The position numbers were made by a program, and so were the translations under genes. The notes beneath the pieces were generated by a model. The model was not told where the DNA came from. It saw nothing but the letters and a program-made list of their open reading frames with translations, and did not search any database. Shown piece after piece: positions 1 through 7,926 of a stretch of 64,000 bases of DNA (the first letter of the stretch is position 1; every line of letters begins with the position of its first letter). This DNA comes from Subsaxibacter sp. CAU 1640. GTDB taxonomy: Bacteria; Bacteroidota; Bacteroidia; Flavobacteriales; Flavobacteriaceae. The stretch covers positions 806,001-870,000 of the forward strand of contig NZ_JALNMI010000001.1 of the NCBI RefSeq assembly GCF_023156585.1, given 5' to 3'.

Positions 1-3000
1 ACAATGGCAAGCCCAATACCTGTTCCGCTGTATTCGTCTTTGCTATGAAGGCGTTGGAAGACTTCGAAGATTTTTTCGCTGTAGGTCGATTCAAAACCAA
101 TGCCATTATCAGAATAAAGAATATGGGTATAAATTTTCTTTTTTGATAAATGGTCAATGCCTAAAGACCCCTGAACTTCATCACAAGAAATGGAAATTTC
201 GACAGGTGTATCTGCCTTGGCAAATTTGACAGAATTGGTAATAAGGTTATGAATAACCTGTTTAAACTGCACTGGGATAATCCTCACATCGCAGATACTG
301 TTCAAATGAAAAATCACCTTATTGTTTTCCAACTCCTCACTTAAGGTTTCCTTGACATCTTCGAGGATATCACCAAGACCCATCACTTCAAATGTTACTT
401 CTTGGGCATTGGTTCTAGAATAGGCAATAAGATCTTGTATCAAATTCTGCATACGATAGGCAGAATTTTGCATTCGGCTAAAGTGTTTCTTGGCATTATC
501 AGATAGGTTCTCATATTCATTGTCCATTATACGTGAGGAAAATGTTTGAATCTTCCTCAACGGCTCCTGCAAATCATGACTAGAAATGTAAACAAAGGCC
601 TGTAATTCCTTGTTTATTTTTTCAAGGTCTACATTTTTTTGCTGTAATTCCTTGGTGCGTCGCAGTACCATTTTTTCCAATTCTGCGGTAAACATCTTCT
701 GCTCTTGGATATCCGTGCTGGTACCTACCCACTGTTTAATGACCCCTTCGGCATCTTTTTGTGGAACGGCACGGCTCAATTGCCAACGGTATTCACCATT
801 GTGTTTTCTGAAACGTTGTTCAAACAGATAATTTTCTCCAGTCTTTACAGACTGCATCCACCGTTTCATATTGTTTTCCTGATCATCGGGATGTACCATT
901 TTTACCCATTCATCATTTAAAAGATCTCCTTGCTTAAATCCTGAAAAATCATATAATGCTTGGTTAAAATAGGTCAAATTGCCTTCAGGGTCAGCAGTCC
1001 AGATATATTGCGGCATGGAGTCGGCTAGCAGTCGGAACTTTTCCTCCCGCTCCAAAAGTTGTTGCTGAAAGTTGCGTTCTTCAGTAATGTCTCTGATGGT
1101 TCCCATCACACGTTCTGCCTCACCATCCTCATCAAAGTAAACCTTTCCTCTGGCTTCCATCCATCGAACGGAATGTTCGCCCATATGTATTCGTGACTGA
1201 TAATATAAAGTGCCGGTTTTAAATGCCTGTTGAAATGCTTGCTGCCTTATCAATAGGTCTTCAGGGTGTATATTGGCGGTCATTTCCTGTTGAGACAGTT
1301 CATTTTCGCCATCAAAGCCCAATATTTCATAACAGCGTTGGGAGGCTTCTACTTTACCGGATTTTAAATTGGCATCAAAAATACCGAGTTCACTGCCTTC
1401 AATAATTAATTGCAGTTTCTCTTCATTCTCCTCAATAAGCTGTCTGGCTTCTACCGTGGCAGTAACTTCAGATACCGCAACTATAAAGCCCACGATTTGA
1501 TTGTTCTCATCAAGAGGATGATACACAAAGTTAAAATAGTGTATAGTGGTATCACCTTCTCGATCAAACACGACTGGTAACTCATAGCCATGATAATCTT
1601 CTCCTGTCTTGTAAATCTCTGCTATAATAGGCTTTAAAGTGTCTTCCACTTCGGGCAAGGACTCAAATATAGGTTTCCCTAAAAATTCTTCTTCAGTTTT
1701 ATTAACGAAGTCCAAATAGTTCTCATTGGCCATCTCGGCTACATAATCAGGGCCTCTAAAAATGGCAATGCCCAATGGCGCTTGTTTTACCGATTCGCGA
1801 AAACGCTTTTCGCTGTCCTCTAGTTTTTGATAGGCCTCGTGGATTTCAGTGACTTCAGCTGCTGTGTTCATAACAGCATAGACATCACCTTCTGAATTGT
1901 ATAAGGGCGTAAAACTGTAATTGAAATAATAGGGCTTCACCTCACCATAACGATTGATGTCCACTCGCTGGTTCTTGGCATGAAACTCTTTGCCAGTACG
2001 TAACACATGTCTTATTTGATCAAAAACAGGTTGACCTTCCAGCTCTGGAAGAATTTCCGTATAGCGCTTCCCCACCACATCAGGCCCCTTACCAAAGATT
2101 TCCAAAATGGTCTCATTGGCAATAGTAATCAGCATGTCTTCTCCTTCATAGACCCCTATAGGGAAAGGGGCGCTCTCAATCAATGCACGAACATACTGTT
2201 CGCTTTTTTCCAATTTGGCGTAGGCTTCATGTAATTCCGTGACTTCTGCTGCAGTATTCATAACAGCATAAACCTCTCCATCGCTGTTGTAAACAGGAGT
2301 AAAGCTATAGTTAAAATAGTACGGTCTTAAAGCACCATTTTTATAAAGATCAACGCGCTGATTCTTGGCATGGAAAGCTTTGCCAGTACGTATCACACCT
2401 CTCAACTGCTCATAGATATGCTGATCTTCTAATTCTGGAAGGACTTCTGGATACGTTTTACCTATCAGGTCGTAACCTTTTCCCCAGATATCCATAATCG
2501 ATTTATTTAAAAGTGTAATCCGCAATTCTTCACCTTCATAAACGCCAATGGGGAATGGGGCGCTTTCCACCAAGGCACGGATGTGTTGTTCACTGTCCTC
2601 GATTTTCTTTCTGGCGAGCACTTGTGGAGTGATATCATAACCTATGGACATGAGACCATTGACATGCCCTTCTGTATCATATAGTGGCTCAATTGAAAAA
2701 TCAATATGGAGAATTTCAGATTGGCCATTTCTAACTAAATGAATGGGCATTTCTGGTGTCGAAAAGCGTTTCCCGGTTCGTGCAACATCGTCTACAACGG
2801 CTCTCAACCCTTGGGAAACCAATTCGGGCATACACTCAAACAGAGGAAGATTGATAACCTCTTCTTCCGTTCTGCCCCATAACTCCAAAGCATATTTATT
2901 GGCAATATCTACCTTGTAATCGGCGCCCCGGAAAATAGCAATGGCTATGGGAGCCTGAAGAATCATGGTTCTCAAGTTGTTCTCACTCAACGCAATCTCT

Positions 3001-4268
3001 TTCCGTGCTTCCACTTGTGAGGTGTGATCCTGAACCCAAACGGCAACCTTTCCGACCTTCCCGTGCTTATCCTTTAAAGGGGCATACACAAAGGTGAAAT
3101 AGAGGGTTTCCTCTTTCCCTTCGTCAACCCAAACCTTTTCCATTTCGCTCGAATAATAAGGCTCTCCTGTTGCAATGACTGTGTCAAGCGCATCGGAATA
3201 GCTATGTTGAATGTCAGGAAAAATCTCCCAATAAGATTTGCCCAAAATAGCCTCTTTGGGGTGATCCACAATGTCCACAAAACTGTCATTGACGATTTCA
3301 ATGACCAAAGTTTTCGCATCCAATAAGCAAATGCCCATAGGCGATTCCAAAATCATAGTGCGAATATGATTCTCCTTCTCTTCAGATTTTAAATTGGCGG
3401 TTGTTTGCTCGGTAATATTTTCAAGGGCACCGTGGAAACGATAGGGGCGTTGGTCAGCATCAAACCAAACACGACCCAAGGCATGTACAACGGTTTCTTT
3501 TTTTGTGAGCCAGTTCACGACGGTATAAGTAATGTCATAATCACCACCAGATTCATAATCCAAAGCTTTTTGAATGGCAGCGGAAACACGCTCACGATCC
3601 GTTTCTACAATCGCATTCATGGCGTCAATCAATAGCACATCTTCTTCCAGAGGCAATCCAAACCATTGTTTAAGGCGTTTGTTGGCTTTAAAAGTATGGG
3701 AGACAGGGTTATAATCAAACGTACCAATATCCGTCGCTTCAATCACAAATTCCAGTTCATCACGCTTGTCCCTCAAGGAGATTTCAGCGGTCTTCTTTTC
3801 GGTAGATTCGATAACTGTAACCAAGATACCGCCCACCTCACCAGTATCTAACCTTATAGGGCTATAGGCAAAGTCAAAATAGCAGTCTTCCAAAAAACCT
3901 TTCCTGTCCAATTGCAATTTTAAATCCGTAAAACGCACAGGCGTACCCTGCATGACACCCTCAAACATAGGGCCTATGGTATCCCAAATTTCCGGGAAGG
4001 TGGCTTTTGCACTGTTGCCCAAGGCATCCGGATGTTTAGATCCAATCATAGGGCGATACCCATCATTGTAAATCTGTATATAATCAGGGCCCCAAGCAAT
4101 ATACATCCCGAAAGGGTTGTCCAACATCACTTGCACCATATGCTTTAAAGGTGCTGGCCAGCCGTTCGGGTCTCCTAACGGAGTTTGGCTCCAGTCTTTG
4201 GCTTGGATGCGGTGCCCCATGGCGCTGTCATGATTTAAAAAAGAAGGGGGCGTGTTATGATGACCCAT
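1..4268 (-). CDS. Multi-PAS sensor histidine kinase (3' end beyond window)
   Basis: The frame is open from an ATG at 4268 to the left edge, giving at least 1422 residues with the C-terminus missing. Nine PAS-like domains can be read, starting roughly at residues 30, 166, 293, 424, 558, 690, 820, 946 and 1067. They are followed by a HisKA domain with SSHDLQEPLR (phospho-acceptor His1231), an N-box near residue 1340 (NLITNSVKFA), a DNGIGF box near 1390 and a GTGIGLAIV box at the edge, so only a short tail is lost. No signal peptide or membrane segment is seen, so it is probably a cytoplasmic kinase sensing small ligands or redox. PAS 5 and 6 are a tandem duplication. A response regulator gene ends 8 bases upstream on the same strand and is the likely partner. 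The signal is unknown. Confidence 0.93.
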   Translation of the reverse strand, partial: MGHHNTPPSFLNHDSAMGHRIQAKDWSQTPLGDPNGWPAPLKHMVQVMLDNPFGMYIAWGPDYIQIYNDGYRPMIGSKHPDALGNSAKATFPEIWDTIGPMFEGVMQGTPVRFTDLKLQLDRKGFLEDCYFDFAYSPIRLDTGEVGGILVTVIESTEKKTAEISLRDKRDELEFVIEATDIGTFDYNPVSHTFKANKRLKQWFGLPLEEDVLLIDAMNAIVETDRERVSAAIQKALDYESGGDYDITYTVVNWLTKKETVVHALGRVWFDADQRPYRFHGALENITEQTTANLKSEEKENHIRTMILESPMGICLLDAKTLVIEIVNDSFVDIVDHPKEAILGKSYWEIFPDIQHSYSDALDTVIATGEPYYSSEMEKVWVDEGKEETLYFTFVYAPLKDKHGKVGKVAVWVQDHTSQVEARKEIALSENNLRTMILQAPIAIAIFRGADYKVDIANKYALELWGRTEEEVINLPLFECMPELVSQGLRAVVDDVARTGKRFSTPEMPIHLVRNGQSEILHIDFSIEPLYDTEGHVNGLMSIGYDITPQVLARKKIEDSEQHIRALVESAPFPIGVYEGEELRITLLNKSIMDIWGKGYDLIGKTYPEVLPELEDQHIYEQLRGVIRTGKAFHAKNQRVDLYKNGALRPYYFNYSFTPVYNSDGEVYAVMNTAAEVTELHEAYAKLEKSEQYVRALIESAPFPIGVYEGEDMLITIANETILEIFGKGPDVVGKRYTEILPELEGQPVFDQIRHVLRTGKEFHAKNQRVDINRYGEVKPYYFNYSFTPLYNSEGDVYAVMNTAAEVTEIHEAYQKLEDSEKRFRESVKQAPLGIAIFRGPDYVAEMANENYLDFVNKTEEEFLGKPIFESLPEVEDTLKPIIAEIYKTGEDYHGYELPVVFDREGDTTIHYFNFVYHPLDENNQIVGFIVAVSEVTATVEARQLIEENEEKLQLIIEGSELGIFDANLKSGKVEASQRCYEILGFDGENELSQQEMTANIHPEDLLIRQQAFQQAFKTGTLYYQSRIHMGEHSVRWMEARGKVYFDEDGEAERVMGTIRDITEERNFQQQLLEREEKFRLLADSMPQYIWTADPEGNLTYFNQALYDFSGFKQGDLLNDEWVKMVHPDDQENNMKRWMQSVKTGENYLFEQRFRKHNGEYRWQLSRAVPQKDAEGVIKQWVGTSTDIQEQKMFTAELEKMVLRRTKELQQKNVDLEKINKELQAFVYISSHDLQEPLRKIQTFSSRIMDNEYENLSDNAKKHFSRMQNSAYRMQNLIQDLIAYSRTNAQEVTFEVMGLGDILEDVKETLSEELENNKVIFHLNSICDVRIIPVQFKQVIHNLITNSVKFAKADTPVEISISCDEVQGSLGIDHLSKKKIYTHILYSDNGIGFESTYSEKIFEVFQRLHSKDEYSGTGIGLAI
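1860..2640 (-). repeat. Tandem duplication of a PAS-coding unit (390-bp period)
   Basis: Two adjacent units in the kinase gene share anchors such as taacagcata at 1871 and 2261, exactly 390 bases (130 codons) apart. Both encode motifs such as SAPFPIGVYEGE and NTAAEVTE. The copies have drifted at many third positions, so this is an old internal duplication rather than an assembly artefact. Confidence 0.8.
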
Positions 4269-4276
4269 GGATATAG

Positions 4277-4729
4277 TTAAGGTTGTATGATAAATTGTTC
4301 TTTGGAAGGTTGGGGACCTTGTTCATGTGTAAAAGAGGTGATCGCCTTTTTGATAACTGCCTTCAGATGTTTGAATTCCCCTGGTTTTTGAATATAATAG
4401 TGAGCACCAAGGTTATATAGTTTGTCCACAACACCAGCATCCATAGAGGTCGAAAACACCACAATGGGAATGTCACGCATAGCATCCGAGGTTTTGATCT
4501 CTTCTATGCATTCCATACCCGATTTCTTGGGCATGTTGAGGTCCAAAAACAAGAGGTTAGGATGGGGCACATCGGCTGTTCGAAGCAAGGCCATCAATTC
4601 AACACCATTGCTTACAGTGGAGAAATTGACAGAAAGATCCATTTCTTCGAGCGCGTCCTTAAAAAAGTCGCAATCATCGACATCATCATCGGCAAGCAGT
4701 AGGTTGAGTACCTTATCCATGCATATCAA
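4277..4729 (-). CDS. Stand-alone response regulator receiver protein
   Basis: A single receiver domain of 150 residues with no output domain. The acidic pocket is D14-D16, the phospho-acceptor is D63 in LFLDLNMP, the switch residues are in VVFSTS (S93/T94) and the conserved Lys is K115 in IQKP. It resembles the Rcp1-like single-domain regulators found next to PAS or phytochrome-like kinases. The kinase gene starts 8 bases after its stop, so the two are probably one operon and one phosphorelay. An internal ATG at codon 4 is an alternative start. With no DNA-binding domain it is likely to act by protein contact. Confidence 0.93.
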   Translation of the reverse strand: MICMDKVLNLLLADDDVDDCDFFKDALEEMDLSVNFSTVSNGVELMALLRTADVPHPNLLFLDLNMPKKSGMECIEEIKTSDAMRDIPIVVFSTSMDAGVVDKLYNLGAHYYIQKPGEFKHLKAVIKKAITSFTHEQGPQPSKEQFIIQP

Positions 4730-5188
4730 GGGTTTTTAAAATCTAACAGATTGAGGGGATAGTCACAAGTATGACGGCAAGATAAACTTAAGCGTTAGAC
4801 CTTTTGAAACTTGAGTGTCTACATTGAAGTTACAACTCATGCCATTGGGTAAAAGTCAATTCTAACTGCCAAATGATAGATACTAGCGAGGGAAAATCTC
4901 TCAATTGCGAGACTAATTTAAGGATTTATTTGATATGGCTACTTTAACATTCTAATTAAGTTCAACTTTGGGGTGTTAAAATCAAAGCTTTGGCGACAAA
5001 GGTCCGAAGAACGTATTCCAATACCTTTGGTGCAGCTAGCAAACATCACTATAAGATGGAGGGGAAAAATAGGTAATCGTTGTTGATATTTTAAAATGCA
5101 GCCATTGGGTTTAAAAATATAAATCAAGAGCCAATATGATTTCGTCTCTGTGCCATTTTGGATTGCGCATATTAAAATGGGTTAGTAT
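4730..5188. other. Intergenic region, no convincing gene
   Basis: About 460 bases upstream of the response regulator. A 62-codon frame on the minus strand (4939-5127) has no recognisable motif and I do not call it. The region presumably holds the promoter of the regulator/kinase operon, but I cannot point to one site with confidence. Confidence 0.4.
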
Positions 5189-5389
5189 TTATATTTCTTT
5201 TGCCGTCAGATTAGTAACCGAATAATCACTCAATAAATCCTCCAACAAGCTAGTTGTAATGTCTGAACTTCCTACCAATATAGTTTGGAAAATTTCAATA
5301 CGGTCATCCACAGTCAGTGTATTGAGTTGTTCATCATTTCGATAAAAGGCCATAAAATCAGCTCGTGTAATTATACTGCCGTTTTGCAT
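5189..5389 (-). CDS. Small hypothetical protein (66 aa)
   Basis: A 66-residue acidic reading frame starting with ATG at 5389. It has no signal peptide, membrane segment or Cys/His motif; the middle is predicted helical and rich in Asp, Glu, Thr and Leu. Both flanks are non-coding and the composition looks coding, but no family is recognised. It may be a small cytoplasmic protein or a spurious frame. Confidence 0.45.
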   Translation of the reverse strand: MQNGSIITRADFMAFYRNDEQLNTLTVDDRIEIFQTILVGSSDITTSLLEDLLSDYSVTNLTAKEI

Positions 5390-5513
5390 ATAAAGTCAAT
5401 GTTTTAATGCAATTTACAAATAATTACCTTTTTTCTGAATCATGATTCAAGCCTTTACGAATGATTTTTCAACAATGATCCTTCACTCTTATTTCCTAGA
5501 TTAATTTTAAAAA

Positions 5514-6299
5514 TCACCCCACCCCCAAAACATCCAAAGCCCTTCCGTCCTGCATAGGCATAAGCTTACCAGTAAGTTCACTAAAAAATACCACACCAGC
5601 ACACACCACCACAGCCATGGCATCAGGTGTAGGCAAATGCCGTCCTGGCACTGCGGTGAGCGTAAAAGCTTCTATCGTTGGAGCCTTCAGGTCCAACATC
5701 GCACTATACACAACCCCTCCCGAATGGGGTTCTACCGCATACTGCTGTTTATAGCCTTGCAACGCCTCGTCGTAATACCCCGGACTCACCTGCGTGGCAA
5801 CCAATAGCAATTGAAAATGGGTCGTGCCTTCTGGCAGACGCACCATGTCTTGGGGTACAAAACTGGGCAACGTCCAACGTACCAAATCTCGGGTCTCGTT
5901 GATCTCTAAATCGAGTAGCGTCTCCGAAAGGGCTGAACGTATCGATCGTTGCTTGTTAAAGGAGAAACCCAACAAATGCTTTGGATGGGTCTTCAGGTCA
6001 AAATCGCGCTGGCCCAACACACCCTTGCCCTCCCCAATCACTAGCCGAAACTTCCCATTCAAACGGCCACACAAATCCTGCCCACTAAAATGCACTTTGG
6101 TACTCAAAATACTGTACCGAAAGTGTGTGCAAAGTGCTGCAGCACCGCCAAACTCTTTATTGTTGCGCAAGGTGCCTTCCTGTGTGGGCTGGTACTTTCT
6201 ATTTTTGGACTTGGCTATCTGTTGCCCATCCTTGGTATCATAAAAGGTAAGTCCACCCATCGAACCTCTAAACTTGATAAAACTGTCATACCGGGCCAT
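5514..6299 (-). CDS. Hypothetical protein of a Bacteroidota family (261 aa)
   Basis: A 261-residue soluble protein. The N-terminus carries a GSMGGLTFYDTKDGQ-type segment followed by a basic stretch and LRNNKEFGGAA. This pattern of glycine-rich strand, TKDG and (R/N)xNNxEFG is, as I recall, shared by uncharacterised Bacteroidota proteins of similar length. No signal peptide or catalytic motif is evident. Its codons are more GC-rich than those of most of the window. It lies on the same strand as the DUF3037/HipA-like pair but about 185 bases away, so shared transcription is uncertain. Function unknown. Confidence 0.75.
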   Translation of the reverse strand: MARYDSFIKFRGSMGGLTFYDTKDGQQIAKSKNRKYQPTQEGTLRNNKEFGGAAALCTHFRYSILSTKVHFSGQDLCGRLNGKFRLVIGEGKGVLGQRDFDLKTHPKHLLGFSFNKQRSIRSALSETLLDLEINETRDLVRWTLPSFVPQDMVRLPEGTTHFQLLLVATQVSPGYYDEALQGYKQQYAVEPHSGGVVYSAMLDLKAPTIEAFTLTAVPGRHLPTPDAMAVVVCAGVVFFSELTGKLMPMQDGRALDVLGVG

Positions 6300-6483
6300 A
6301 TAAAAAAGGTATTAATGATACAATGTAACGATTGGGCCATCTGCGAAATGACCATTTCAAGCTTCTAGGGAGAGGATATCAAACTACGTGATTTTTTTTG
6401 AATAAAACAAGAGGTGCTATCACAAGAGCTTAGGTAAGTGCGCAACAGACAGTATCGAATGGTGTCGGCAAAAAAGGGTGCTC

Positions 6484-6867
6484 TTACAAAACAAAGGTCT
6501 CAAAAAGGCTGTCGAGTTCCTGCTGCGGATCGTCACAAAGGCCCGAATGGGTGTCCGAACTTTGAAGCATGGTACTTCTACAGGCAGTAAGCCAACGAAA
6601 ACGGTCGGAGAGCTCCAGTCGACCGATAGCGCCTCCAGCGGGAGCGCCTTCGCAAATGAGTTTCCACGAATGTAAATAGGAGTTCAATTCCTCAAAGTCC
6701 AAATCTTTGGAAAAAAGGGCCAACTTCCGAGGGTCCAGATGATAGCGGACATCCAGAAATTTATGGCGCTTGCAATACAAGATCACACCCACATTGAAGA
6801 ACTCTTCCCGCTCTACTTTGGGGACCATCCGTATCAACGCATATTCAAAAACGTGCTTATCGTGCAT
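6484..6867 (-). CDS. DUF3037 domain protein
   Basis: 127 residues opening with a pattern typical of DUF3037: EYALIRMVPKVEREEFFNVG followed by VILY. The protein has no signal peptide. The reading frame overlaps the 3' end of the upstream HipA-like kinase gene by 11 bases, indicating translational coupling. DUF3037 genes are often found beside HipA-like kinase genes, and the two products are presumed partners; the biochemical role of DUF3037 is not established to my knowledge. Confidence 0.85.
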   Translation of the reverse strand: MHDKHVFEYALIRMVPKVEREEFFNVGVILYCKRHKFLDVRYHLDPRKLALFSKDLDFEELNSYLHSWKLICEGAPAGGAIGRLELSDRFRWLTACRSTMLQSSDTHSGLCDDPQQELDSLFETFVL

Positions 6868-7636
6868 CTTCAGCTTCTTTTAGTAATAAATCCATACGCT
6901 CTAATCGCGACGTTAAATAACGATGATAGTTGGCACGCATGGCGTCGGGGCTTAAATTATCGGACTCATGCCGCAACCACTCATCGGGGATGCTGGCAAT
7001 GATAGAGGCAATAATAGCATCGGTGAGTGTGGCCTTGATCTCCGATGCCACGTCGCGTAACTGCGTGGCTTGGGAGAGCAATACATGATCCTTGACTAAA
7101 GGGAATGTCCGCGTCAGATGTTGCTCCCACGTAGCCCATTGGTGGTGAAAGTAAAAACTGGCACCATGGTCAATGGCCCACAACTCGCGATTCCAATGCA
7201 ACAGATTGGTGTTCTTGGCAGTGCGATCAATATTGCTGATCAAACTGTCCAACAGCACTACTTTCGACGCAGTATAGGCATCCACTGGGGTTACCAAAGG
7301 GTCATAGGTCATGGCACTCGACAAAAAATGAAGGCCAAGATTAAGCCCAACACTGAACTTTAGCAAATCCTGGATCTCCTCATCGGGCTCGGTCTTGCTA
7401 AAAGAATCGTCGAGCATCATAAAAACCAACTCGGGTACTTTTAGGCCAATGGCACGGGCCAATTCGCCACCCATCAATTCGGCTATCAACGCTTTCGTAC
7501 CCTGCCCGGCACCTCTAAACTTCAAAACGTACTGAAAGCCGTCATCAGCCTTTACAATGGCAGGAAGGGAACCACCTTCTCGAAGGGGTTTGATATACTG
7601 TACAACCTGTACGGTACGAAGGTCCAATGGTTTCAT
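6857..7636 (-). CDS. HipA-like kinase-fold protein
   Basis: 259 residues with a HipA-type kinase layout: a glycine-containing N-lobe (residues 20-40), VLKFRGAG with the probable nucleotide-binding Lys, a catalytic-loop equivalent NIDRTAKNTN (Asp followed by Asn) and a metal-binding IDHG motif. It is much shorter than HipA proper (about 440 aa) and lacks the HipA N-terminal subdomain, matching the stand-alone HipA-like family paired with DUF3037. No HipB-like DNA-binding antitoxin is adjacent, so a classical toxin-antitoxin role should not be assumed. It forms a two-gene operon with the DUF3037 gene. Confidence 0.82.
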   Translation of the reverse strand: MKPLDLRTVQVVQYIKPLREGGSLPAIVKADDGFQYVLKFRGAGQGTKALIAELMGGELARAIGLKVPELVFMMLDDSFSKTEPDEEIQDLLKFSVGLNLGLHFLSSAMTYDPLVTPVDAYTASKVVLLDSLISNIDRTAKNTNLLHWNRELWAIDHGASFYFHHQWATWEQHLTRTFPLVKDHVLLSQATQLRDVASEIKATLTDAIIASIIASIPDEWLRHESDNLSPDAMRANYHRYLTSRLERMDLLLKEAEDAR

Positions 7637-7926
7637 GTTAGCGAAGATAGAAAAAGTTAGGTAGTGTTCCGAATCTTAACAGGTTTCTATACATCTTGTT
7701 CGAGCGATAGTCCAATTTATATAAGCCTCGTGGGTAATTAGTGGGCAATAGTTTTAAAAATGAATGGCATTGACAATCATATAACAGAGAAAAGAAGACG
7801 ATCTAGTAGGTGGGATTTTTTTTGATGACATTTTCAAAACGTCTCGATGTAAAGAACACACCTGTAATCTCCACAATGACCTACCTAAAAGTCAAATGAA
7901 TGAAAACTTCAAAAAAACCGCATATC
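7637..7926. other. Intergenic region between divergent genes
   Basis: About 290 bases between the divergently transcribed HipA-like gene and the surface-protein gene. It presumably carries both promoters. I see no RNA gene, strong hairpin or repeat. Confidence 0.4.

Noticed and set aside
4939-5127. 62-codon minus-strand frame between the response regulator and a small hypothetical
   Set aside because: No motif, poor composition and no supporting context.
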